From the NCBI GenBank assembly GCA_033558025.1, contig JAUCEF010000018.1, positions 4,340,001 through 4,404,000 on the forward strand: 64,000 bases of DNA, in the 5' to 3' direction. The position numbers and the translations under genes were made by a program. This document shows, one piece after another, positions 31,301-37,965 of the stretch. Within the stretch, counting starts at the first letter, position 1, and each line of letters begins with the position of its first letter. The notes beneath the pieces are model-generated. The model saw only the letters and a program-made list of their open reading frames with translations. It was not told the DNA's origin and did no database searches. The DNA is from Phytophthora sp. 'mugwort' (lineage: Eukaryota; Oomycota; Peronosporomycetes; Peronosporales; Peronosporaceae).

Positions 31301-33493
31301 CCGAACTTTGCGAGCCATCGCGGTCTCGTGTATGAAGGTGGACTGAAGACTTTGTTCTTCTTACTGCAAGCTAAAGAGTTGAATACGCGTCGTCAGAGCG
31401 TACTCGCGCTACGGGATTTAGCAGCAAACAGCGAATTCCGACGCAAATATGTGGAAGAAGGTGGTCTCCACTCGCTCTTGACGTTTCTACGGGATGTGGA
31501 CGCGTCGCTGCAAGCTCCAGCGGTTGCAGCCTTGCGCCATTTGACATCGTCGGCTTCGCATCCAGAGATTAAGCCACAAGTCGTCGAGGAAGGTGCGCTG
31601 CGTCCAATACTGCGCTGTCTGAGCACGAACCCGGGGGCTAAAGGTCTGCGAGATCTGCAATGCCAGTGTGCGGGACTGGTAGCGAATTTATCTGAGCACA
31701 CGATCAATCAGCAGAAGATTGTGGCTGAAGGGTTGACGAGTGCGTTGGTGGCACTGACAAAGGCTGCTCCAGAGTGTGCCGAGATTCTACAAGATGTCAG
31801 TCGCGCGTTGGCGAATCTATGCTCGAACGAGGCCAACCACCAAGCCGTATACAAGCAAGGCGCTCTATTGTGTCTCATCCAGCTCACCGAGTCGACAGAC
31901 GACGTCACGCAGCGGTATGCAGCAATGGGCTTGCGTTTCTTGTCAGCCAACCCCACGATTCGAGTCCATATTGTTCAAGAATCGCTGCTACAGCCATTCA
32001 TCAAGCTCGCACAAAGTTCTCTGCTCGACTATCAACGCACGGCAGCCGCAGCTTTCTCGAGTTTCTCTCTGAACGAAGAAAACAAGCTCAAACTGGTACG
32101 AGACGGTGGCTTGGCTCAGATTCTGCGTTGCTGCGCCTTCGACGACTTGGAAGTTAAACGAGATTGTGTCTTTGCGCTCGCGAACATAGCCGACTCGCTG
32201 GAGCATCAGCTCGATGTGGTGCGTCAAGATGCCATCTCCGTCATGATCAATGTCGGTGTTCACGATGACGCTCGTGTCCAACGTGATTGTGCGCGAGTGT
32301 TCGCTTCATTGTCGATAACAAACTCAATCAAGCCTCAACTCGTCCATCAAGGAGCTCTCCCCTCTCTCTTCCGTCTCACGCGATCTCTGGACGTAGCGAC
32401 GCAGCAGTTTGCGACACTGGCGATCTGTAACGTGGCATCTTCCAGTGAGGACAAGGTTTTTATCGTTGAACAAGGCGCGATTCGTCCTCTGACGCACCTC
32501 ATTCGGTTCCCAGATGCACAGATCCAGCGTTATGCGGCACTGGCACTCGCAGCGTTGGCACTTGGTGGCATGGGCAATAACAAGCTGCGGTTGGTCGAAC
32601 AAGGCGCTGTCCCGCCGCTAATTGACCTGCTGCGATACCCTAGTGCAGACGTCCAACTCTGTGGCTGTTTGGCGTTAAACGCGTTGGTTCTTGGGAGACA
32701 GAACGTGCCGAAAGTTTCAGTCATGCAGAGTGAAGGACTTCTACCACTACTCGCTTTATTAGCCTCGACAGATGAAGAATGTGTGCGTTGTGCGCTTTAC
32801 TGTCTCGGCTCATTGGGTGAAAGCAAAGAGGTTTTACACAAACTGGTGGAGCTGGGCACACTTGTCCACGTCGTAGCGTTGACCAAATGTATCGACACGG
32901 AGACGTTGAGGAATTGCGGCTACATTTTCGCACTGGTAAGCGAGCAACAGACGGATTTCCACGACGAGTTGTACCGTGAAGGAGGTTTGGATGCTGCCAT
33001 TGCGTTGGCTTGCGTTGAAGACATGGAGTGTCAAGAGTACGCGACGTTTACACTGGCTCATCTCGCGTCCAATAGAGAATACCAAGTCCGTCTGGTTGAA
33101 CGTGGCGCGTTGCGGCCACTTATCGCTATGATGTCGGTACATGCAGAACCGCGACATTATGCAGGACTTGCACTGCTGAAACTGGCCGATAACTATGAAA
33201 ACCACTTGCGGATCGCAGAAGAAGGAGGGATCCAGGCTTTGTTACGTATTGCACGTGCTCGATCCACGGACGAGGAGCTTCAGTACAAGGCTTCACTCAG
33301 TCTGGGACAACTTGCTAGTAATGCGACTCGTTCATTGCCCAATCATAGTACTTTGAAAACTGGTGATGGAGTCATTGGCACGAGCGTTAACAAGATGGCT
33401 CAGATCACGCAGAATGTGGCGGCCAAGAAAGCTGCCAAGGACAAGACTACACAGTATCTTGACGACAAAATCGTCCGCGAGTCGAGCAGATAG
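22346..33493 (+). CDS. Giant armadillo-repeat protein (3,715 residues, intronless)
   Basis: One uninterrupted 11.1-kb frame. Nearly the whole protein is tandem armadillo repeats of about 41-42 residues, some 85-90 units by length. Each follows the pattern 'G-x-L-x-P-L-x-x-L-a-x-s-x-d-x-e-x-Q-R-x-A-a-x-A-L-x-N-L-s-x-n-x-x-N-x-x-x-i-v-e', for example GALPPLVKFL, EGGLEPLVLLLQS, YAALALANLS and NKVKILQEGG. Only the first about 15 and last about 55 residues (VNKMAQITQNVAAKKAAKDKTT) fall outside the array. Repeat style is closest to Vac8/ARMC-type proteins, but there is no N-terminal Met-Gly acylation signal as in Vac8 and no other domain. Such superhelices bind extended peptides; possible roles are a vacuolar, cytoskeletal or flagellar scaffold, none provable here. 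Absence of introns and stops over 11 kb shows strong constraint. Third-position GC is high, like neighbouring genes. Confidence 0.93.
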   Translation: MSKVLEQLIARGRRERKPTEQRDVAFSLAEISTNAELHEKMVSKGVVKALLTLILQSSDAEALRLACLCLANVASCPASRVRIVEEGALPPLVKFLKDDESENDVVAKQYVAMMIGNLAAEPENHEEIVQLGAIEPLVKLLDPEMVHSGVYCAFALANLSVNNEYRPLIVDEGAIPRLIALACCKELSAQRQSLACLRGVCISPANRILVVKEGVLDPLVLMARSDEPDIQREVAAAFCALSATVENKVEISDRALLTIISMSLSGDPSVEEYACSTIANLTELHELHDKLLRENGLASIMALAVARDLNTRSEACRCLANLTANEDVQPALMKEGVLQPLAGALVLDHHVCQRYAALALANLSTTASYQVQIVGLGTITPLIALAQAFDRELEARRYAVLAIANLAAMKANHPALVEAGCLLSLFSLASTADALSQYYVAFALANFASNQSNHTRMVEEGGLQPIITLASSEDTDVHHQAVAALRGLGVNEANKVKILQEGGLEPLVLLLQSDDLEILREACAALCNLSVSEETKYEMAKSGAVAPLVAHAQSEDMELARQSCATLANLAEVEENQEKICVDGGVPPLIAMMRSQFVEVQREAGRALGNLSAFRLNHDDIIEHGGHQLLISYLLSPDMASQRVGALGICNLATNSAIRELLMESGAMEPLMSLARSEDVELEIQRFAILAIANLATCVENHRAIVEEGSLPLLISLSSAPDQEVRQYAAFALVKVALNADLRKQITEEGGLEPVLFLARTQSSDLQADVLPAICTLSFADANKSDICKCGGLPPILSALKSDDVGVQRQALCAVANLAENVENQSHLVADGAVPPVVDALQHGGIIAQREAARALGNLSANCDFADVILRQGAAPPLIQLLGSEVVDCQRMAAMALCNLGTNVNNQPKLLAQGVLPPILARIEEALDPRSLADNDVIRYCLLVLANLAVSPSTHEELLAKALTFLAAYAKHRDVKCRQFAIFALGNLCSNPNNIERIVAANCLQPIIAFAFPGDANVQFQAIAGLRGLSVNQVVRLQIVRLGVLEPLILAASSESIEVQREVAATLSNLSLSEENKITMARGGCLPALLALASSRDAYRERQAVCALANLAEMIEGHTHKKMLEEGVLTPLYALATCADLEVKRQVSRCLALFAAKPSSQATLLRSNALRYIGAFAQETEDVACRRFGTLAIGNLAVEPKNHRDLFDQGAVTALMTVDKATDLETRRALAFALNNLAGNESNNAQISKLGVLRTVIALLHDADQDTHLQACFALRRMVVEAKNRTQAVSFGALSPLFKLALSESVEVQREVCAALRNLSLSEDNKVVIVLNGGLAPLLTLVHSADGEAAHQACGVLANLAEVVENQGRMVKDGVLQHIKFVLRTKSVDVQREALRTIANMSAEYAYTAELVSSGGLTPLMTALNAPDFLSQRYAAMGIANLSTNEENVTKMVQDALVPTLVALANGSLNGDVETQRYAVFTLTNVASVRATQSALVDAGVLSLFAELLQHPDMTLRNGAAFGIANFTAFSENHSTLLELGDVLFEALLRLLESHDTKCQYRAVCALRGLCVNELARRELVRRGVLRPLLALTKSEDMDVQQEVLACLCNLSLSGCVGAYPDVFIAACEMQSLVAFLCSADATYRLFGAVTLGNLAAKTEYQDELIAAGAVSPLVEVANSVDLETHRCIAFALCNLAANPTRRQMVETMGGLPPIIQLACSDDVSDQKTAIAALRGLSNRPETRVHIVVEGGLEPLVLGARSRDVQLHREVAMTTYNLSLAEKNKLAIAVSPLMSALITLMLSNDEDTAAFACASVANMAENSDTHSAIAEQRGLRFFLELEAQGASARVAREAVKCVANLSSNYALHDLLLADGCHEFLVQALQHNDSKTRLFAVIGLGNLVSNPQNHSRVLREKVVLPLIELAVDVAHSEPRQFALLALGCIFTTQTNHDAFVENGVLPALIAALDTANDMETRFYAAFALAKLSMNESLYELIGQLSDSGGPLIQLALDAEIASHSSAQCHAVSVLRRITGLDVNRVAMVELHREALTAALLVCARHTELLENQRESAACLCNLSLSQSNKIVFASSPALFQQLFLLCSSPDIEVARQACGAAANVAENIRTHDYMIDVEAVHVGVKAMRSRHLPVYREASRLVANLMSTPEFHAVFLNEEGLGAVARVAKIEDHECQYNAALALHKLSSNFETHGAMLGSGAVQTLHLLLGAPGLDVQRQAAAALKTLTTKKENKPTLAEDGGTMLAFISLLRSADATLQAMGAAGVRHLSLYAPTKTQFVQEGGLPPLFSCCTVDDDDVRLQCAGALATLSENALNQVQMVREGVFPALLELTKASNHCEIARHTSRTFANLSSNPENHLGVFSRHEYHAVFTLAQSTEELCGRDAAMCLGNLAVTSHNQFEISELGGLAPLSTLLTSDFASTRQFAARAFYRLSAHVDNQHRIVDAGALPALVARLNEVEHEEIQRCAAMAVCNLSSNSSNEQKIMKTGGMRALVALLRSPSLECAKYAAMALCNLTANPANQLHVVVQDNGLDPLVDLAASSEPECARYASMTLANVSAHRQNRLVVVERQALRPLRTLCLSPNRECQRSAALALYNVSCAQVNQLQLVEAGIETALVRLAGAKDGDCKRYATMTLCNLAANSETRSAAARGGGLQALLLAAKDPADSSVRRYACIALCNLACDPLLQIQVLVHGGLAPILALTDEDVESQRFAMMALSNLAANETNHDHMIGRGVLKVALRLGQSQDEDVRLYAAFALANFAGNTAQCAAIGDEGGIAALIMLAHTEDANSHTLAVSALRRLCQFSSQNRGRIVRGGGLSPLAVAGMSEELETQREVAATYCNLSLSDEYKVEIVQQGALRPLIKLAQSSDLEVARQACGALANLAEHVETHAQFVAERGGNFLIALMKHRHEEIHREASRTIANLLSSFEHHTEMIAEGLPGLVHLGLSLDPECQYNAALALRKLAPNFASHRGLVYEGGLKTLFFLLQAKELNTRRQSVLALRDLAANSEFRRKYVEEGGLHSLLTFLRDVDASLQAPAVAALRHLTSSASHPEIKPQVVEEGALRPILRCLSTNPGAKGLRDLQCQCAGLVANLSEHTINQQKIVAEGLTSALVALTKAAPECAEILQDVSRALANLCSNEANHQAVYKQGALLCLIQLTESTDDVTQRYAAMGLRFLSANPTIRVHIVQESLLQPFIKLAQSSLLDYQRTAAAAFSSFSLNEENKLKLVRDGGLAQILRCCAFDDLEVKRDCVFALANIADSLEHQLDVVRQDAISVMINVGVHDDARVQRDCARVFASLSITNSIKPQLVHQGALPSLFRLTRSLDVATQQFATLAICNVASSSEDKVFIVEQGAIRPLTHLIRFPDAQIQRYAALALAALALGGMGNNKLRLVEQGAVPPLIDLLRYPSADVQLCGCLALNALVLGRQNVPKVSVMQSEGLLPLLALLASTDEECVRCALYCLGSLGESKEVLHKLVELGTLVHVVALTKCIDTETLRNCGYIFALVSEQQTDFHDELYREGGLDAAIALACVEDMECQEYATFTLAHLASNREYQVRLVERGALRPLIAMMSVHAEPRHYAGLALLKLADNYENHLRIAEEGGIQALLRIARARSTDEELQYKASLSLGQLASNATRSLPNHSTLKTGDGVIGTSVNKMAQITQNVAAKKAAKDKTTQYLDDKIVRESSR

Positions 33494-33954
33494 AACAAGA
33501 GGCAAGAGGTCAAACTAATACTTTAAATAGTATCTTGACTAAAAGATGCATTGCCATGGAGATGTCCTCTAAATCTGCCATCACAGTAAGTCGAAGGTCG
33601 AGCTTCGAGTAGGACGTGGTGGAATGCATCTTCAAGTTCAAGACCTGGCCCAGCATACGAGCTTGGGAGAAGAGCTGAGACGCTGAGTTAATGAGATCGT
33701 AGTGGGAACGGGCATGGACCCGTGAGTGGTAGAAGCTCAAGAGAGCTAAACTAGCGCTCTAACTAATTCAGTCTTCATTTTATCTACTCAAGAGCAAATG
33801 GCGCGGATAGGATCCGTAACATCTGCCTAGATATAGTTTCAACTATTAATATAATAGACGCCCTGCAAAACTCCAATTAGGATTTAAGCCCTTTTTGTGA
33901 CATCTGAGCTGACAAAACTAGGATGTGTCGCTTGCACTCGATACCGTCGCGAGC
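33494..33954. other. Intergenic region after the armadillo gene
   Basis: No supported gene. A 76-codon minus-strand frame at 33510-33740 has plausible protein composition but no recognised motif. The boundary with repeat-rich DNA lies here. Confidence 0.4.
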
Positions 33955-34335
33955 GTGATACCATGGCTACATGTACGGGATGTTTGCGAGGGAGGCTATC
34001 TTGGCGAATGAGTTCGTGTACGAGTACATTGGGGACATGTTATTCTCAAGACGAAGCGGAGCGTCGCGGTCCGATTTATGACAAGATGGAAATGAGCTAC
34101 TTGTTCGATCTGAATGAAGATGCGGTGCTGGATGCACTTCGCTATGACAACAAGAGCAGGTTCAGCAACCACGAGGGCGAGACGTCGAATTGCACGGCGA
34201 AGGCGGTGAGATGAGTGTGGTGTGCACCACATCATAGTCTGGGCGTTGCGCAATATCGCGGTCGACGAGTTGGTTTTCGACTACGGCTACAAGCAAAGTG
34301 TCAGTCCAGACTGGAGTCAGCGTCGAGGTGCCTTG
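33955..34335 (+). pseudogene. SET-domain relic 2 (best preserved E(z)-type copy)
   Basis: Translation shows an E(z)/EZH2-like SET domain almost end to end. It begins YGMFAREAILANEFVYEYIGD, then SQDEAERRGPIYDKMEMS, FDLNEDAVLDALR, NKSRFSNHEGE and NCTAKA. After a frame change come HHIIVWALRNIAVDEL and FDYGYKQSV. Landmarks conserved with E(z): S-Q-D-E-A-x-R-R-G, Y-D-K, N-K-x-R-F-x-N-H, N-C-x-A-K and F-D-Y-x-Y. The stop at 34212 plus the frameshift break it. There is no CXC (pre-SET) cysteine region upstream and no start codon context, so this is a fragment and not a gene. Confidence 0.85.
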
Positions 34336-34489
34336 AAGGATTCAATTTTAGGAACGTGCAGATCGGTCCGTATCCGTTTGACGCAAGGTCTGTTTTCTTG
34401 ATCGTGCATATGTATGTCCTCACCGTTCCGAGAGTACTGTATAGGTGCTCTGATTGGACCGATTTGAGGACGGATATCATGCCACGCTA

Positions 34490-34990
34490 GCGAGAGCAGG
34501 CGACCCTGGCTTGCTTTGCATGCCGTATGCATAGCCTAGGACCCAGTTGCCATCCTTGCAAGTAGAGGCTTCGCGTGCATAACCGGGTGCCAAGTCACCA
34601 TTCAGAACGGTGCACCAGAGTACCCCTAATGTTGGCCACATCATTATGACGTCACGGTAATGACGTCGCCAATGGGTACCACAGATATGGTACAAATACC
34701 TCAGCACCACCAAATAGGATAATATCTAGGGTGACTTACATTTAGTATGTAGACGCATTGAAAATGATTATCTATATATATAGTCTTATTTCTATTTAAT
34801 TTGGTAACAGCCCACTCAGACAGACCAGGGACTTGTGAACTGCCGTTCATTGAGTGTTTGGATACTCTCCGGAAGTTACACTTCCTGTGCGCAAGGTGTT
34901 GTGTGCTCCGTCACAAACTGGCACCATGCCGCAACTGGTGTTTTACCTTGTCATGATTGACGTTACCAAAATGATCCCAGGTTCAACTTT
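34490..34990 (-). repeat. Solo LTR-like repeat
   Basis: Matches the LTR relic at 1.2-1.5 kb (for example the 'tatggtacaa' site, the 'gtgacttacattta' block, 'gaccagggacttgtgaactgccgttca' and 'cacttcctgtgcgcaaggtgttgtgt'). No gag or pol adjoins it, so it is probably a solo LTR or truncated remnant. Confidence 0.6.
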
Positions 34991-35269
34991 ATATCACTTG
35001 CTCTTAATGATATATTTCCCTGAGACGTCGCGTTAGCGATGAAAAACACAAGTGTATTATTGTAAAACACCTGCACACTACCAATCATATCACATTCGTG
35101 CATACCTTAGGTTGTATACGCTAGTAGTGCCGTGCTATACATTGGATCTATGAGCGACACACACACCAGACCCTTCCCGCTAAATACCTGAAGTACAAAA
35201 ATTGCATCTTTGACTGTATTGTTGGGAGCTTCGGCATACCTGGAATAAAAGAGTCTAACACCGTTAATC
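34991..35269. other. Unassigned AT-rich sequence
   Basis: No gene or repeat recognised between the solo LTR and the Mutator-like element. Confidence 0.35.
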
Positions 35270-36605
35270 AGAGTTCCTCATCCGTTCGTCCATCCGTCAG
35301 TCCGTCACACTTCCGTACCGCACTTCAGCTTCGCTCGGCGGCCTCCCATTGGCTTAAATTGCATTTTTGCTGCCGGGCGAAGACAGCCCCGCCGTTAATC
35401 CTTTTCGTGTCTTGCGGGACCAGAGGGCACGACTTTCTACCGAAGCCGAAGGCGTAGGTTGCTCACGTAGTATCCTAAACGGCGAGTAGTGAAGCGAGAC
35501 TCAGCGAGCGGAGCGGAGGCATTCACTACCGTAGCGAAGCGTAGGTAGCTTTCTCAGTAGTGGAGCGAGCTCTTGAGTGAGTGAAAGGGATTGGGAGTGT
35601 TGACAACACAATTTCCCTCCGTCCGTCCATCAGTCACGCCATAACGTGATTTCTAGCCGCAATCTCATTGGCTGTCGAGCGCAGCGAAGGCGACCCTCAT
35701 TCGCTAAAACCACCCACCGAAGGCGGCCACTGGTGGAAATATAAATAAAATGATTGGTTGAAATTTGAAATATATTTTTAGCCCCCATCCTTTCATTCGG
35801 CCTCTGTAGTCGAATAGATAACCCGCAGGAAAGTATCGCAAAAGTTTCTGTCTCGTTCAGAATGCTTCCATTTCACTGCATTTGCTGTTGATGCTCTATC
35901 ATCTCGTATCTGCCTGAACGTGTTCGTCCGTGCGGGAGTTTCAACGTTCTTGATGACATGCCATAGACACCACAGGTGCGGGACCGACGGGAGGGCACTC
36001 TCAAGAGCATTGATGAGAGCTAGGTCAGCATCGCTGAATATCACTTGTGGGTTCGGAATGCAGTTCTCGGACATCATCAGCACGAGTTGTTGTATGGCCC
36101 AATCATAGTCTGCTTGCTGCTCCGTTTTGATGAAAGCTTGCGCGATGTGTATAATGGCGTTGGTGCTTGTCACCTCGACGATGTTGAAAAGAGGAAGCCC
36201 GAATCGATTCGTCTTGTAAGTGCAATCAAGCGTAATTATGTCGTAATTCGCTTTGAACACAGCGATTCCTGGCCCGAAAGCAAAGAATAAGTGGCTGATT
36301 TGTTGTTGCTCGTCCGTCCGGAATTGCACGAAGTAATCCCCTTCTTGGAGCTGGCGCAGCAAATACTCCATTCTCGTAAGGCTGCCAGCTCGCTCGTTCA
36401 TTTTGCGCTGTCATTCATTGTAAACTTCTTGGCTGATGAGCGCGATCCCAGGTTGCAATAATGTCAACCGTGCCATGGTCTGAACGACCCGCGTACCGAT
36501 CTTGGCGTCCTTAGTAATTGCGTCCCGGACAAGCTGTGAGTGCGCAGCTCTGCGATGAACTGAATGAGCGGTAGGATGGGTTGATGGCATATGTGTGTGG
36601 ATCAA
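35270..36605 (-). mobile_element. Mutator-like (MULE) transposon remnant
   Basis: The minus-strand frame at 36401-35793 (202 residues) carries the MULE transposase core: IITLDCTYKTNRFGLPLFNIV with the first catalytic Asp, QVIFSDADLALINALESALP with the second, and HLWCLWHVIKN, the C/H region of the family. Frame-shifted N-terminal sequence continues to 36605 (QLVRDAITKDAKIG). The third acidic residue and C-terminal end are missing or degenerate. The GC-rich flank 35280-35720 contains many short 'gcgaagcg/gagcgag' repeats and two 'cgtccatc(c)gtcagt' blocks, typical of the non-coding ends of such elements. It is non-functional. Confidence 0.8.
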
Positions 36606-36974
36606 AGCCCTGTCGCGGCGTTGACTGTTTCAGCGCTCTGAGTCAGTACCGCCCGCACCCGAGCCCACGATATTTAACTCCATTTGACATCCACAGCGGC
36701 GTGAAGCTGCATTTACGCGCCGGTTGACACTGGTCGACACATACGGACGGCGATGTCCGTGGCGATCGCATGCCAACACTACCCGCCGGCGAAATCCACT
36801 TCTGTCACGCGATACAGACTTCACAACTGGCCCATATCCGTGATCCGGACAAAAACGTTGACGGCATCTTTCGCACTCTTCTCATCTGCAAAGCAGCTTT
36901 CGGGGTGGCACGCCATACTCTATGTTCGAGAATCAGTCATCGCGCCAAGCTGCCGAACATGTGGACCAACACTC
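36606..36974. other. Unassigned sequence beside the MULE
   Basis: A plus-strand frame at 36770-37060 has plausible amino-acid composition (FCHAIQTSQLAHI, DGIFRTLLICKAAFG) but no family I can name with confidence. Confidence 0.3.
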
Positions 36975-37235
36975 TGCCAGACTTAGTCGCGGCTGAGCTG
37001 GAGACCGAGTTGCTGGACGTGAACGACGAGATGCTGGGGACCGAGCTGCGTGAACAATGAGCTACTGGGGACCGATTAGCTGGAGGACGAGCTGCTGGAG
37101 GCCGAGCTGCTGGACCTGTCCGAGAACAACGAGCTCCTGGACGATGAGATGCTAGAGACCGAGCTGCTGAACGACGAGCTGCTGAACGACGAGCTGCTAG
37201 AGACCGAGCTGCTGGTGCTGAAGCTACTGCTGCTT
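36975..37235. repeat. Degenerate 'gagctgctg' minisatellite
   Basis: Short units built on gag-ctg-ctg-gac/aac-gac repeat with slight variation across about 260 bp, giving Leu/Glu-rich or Ser-rich frames. Low-complexity repeat; open frames over it have no evidence of being genes. Confidence 0.7.
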
Positions 37236-37619
37236 GTTTGCGGGGTAGTGGAGGGCTTCTGAGGAGAGCCGGTTAAATGGCTTGTGCTTTCCATTTTCTC
37301 TTCGCTGTTTTGGTTTATGTGCATTACACAAATACAAGGTTGCGAAGGGCATCACGTCTTCATGAGCGTTTAGGTGCCTCCTGCGAATAACAACTCCCCT
37401 GAAAAAGGGGGCTGTCATGTGTCCGTCTTTGACGAGCTGGGACTGCAGCGCGCATGGGCTCACCTACTTGGACCGAAACTAAACCCACCGCTGCGTAGAC
37501 GGTGGCGCTCGACTAGTAGTAGCAGTACCACTAACAACGATTGTAACATTCGATGCAGATTGATCGTAAACTCGTAATCGCGAACCATACGCACGACCAA
37601 GACGGGTACGGACGTAAAA

Positions 37620-37965
37620 AAAAAAAGCGATCCTTCAAGACCATTCGATGCTGACTCCAATAAGGACCGGCACTTCGCTTGTAGCCGTAGTCGAAAACCT
37701 CCACGCCAACCACAACGCCGAGAGTGCGATTTGATGCATATCTCATACGCTCACCACGCATCGCATCTTCGTTCAAACGGAACAAGTAGCTCATTTCCAT
37801 CTTGCCAAAAATCAGATCGCAGCGCTCCGCTTCGTCTTGAGAAAACATGGCGCCAGTGTACTCGTACCCACGAAATCACTCTCCGAGATGACCCTGCGCG
37901 CAAACATCCCGTAGCATGGACCGAAGTAACGCCGATGCCCAACTGTTTGTGATTGCTTCACCGAA
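37620..37965 (-). pseudogene. SET-domain relic 3, spanning the outer edge of the left palindrome arm
   Basis: Minus-strand translation gives CYGMFARRVISESDFV, FSQDEAERCDLIFGKMEMSYLFRLNEDA, then a deletion joining directly to VEVFDYGYKRSAGPYWSQHR. It therefore lacks the N-K-x-R-F-x-N-H-S cofactor site. It crosses the palindrome boundary at 37848: only its first part is copied into the right arm. Confidence 0.8.

Noticed and set aside
33510..33740. 76-codon minus-strand frame after the armadillo gene
   Set aside because: No motif, no start context and no neighbouring exon found. Probably chance or an old relic.
36770..37060. Open frame with a faint resemblance to a PARP catalytic segment (DGIFRTLLICKAAFG)
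   Set aside because: No catalytic signature is visible and its end runs into a minisatellite. The resemblance is too weak to name.
37076..37324. Serine-rich minus-strand frame resembling a mucin-like protein
   Set aside because: It is the translation of a short tandem repeat and has no other coding evidence.
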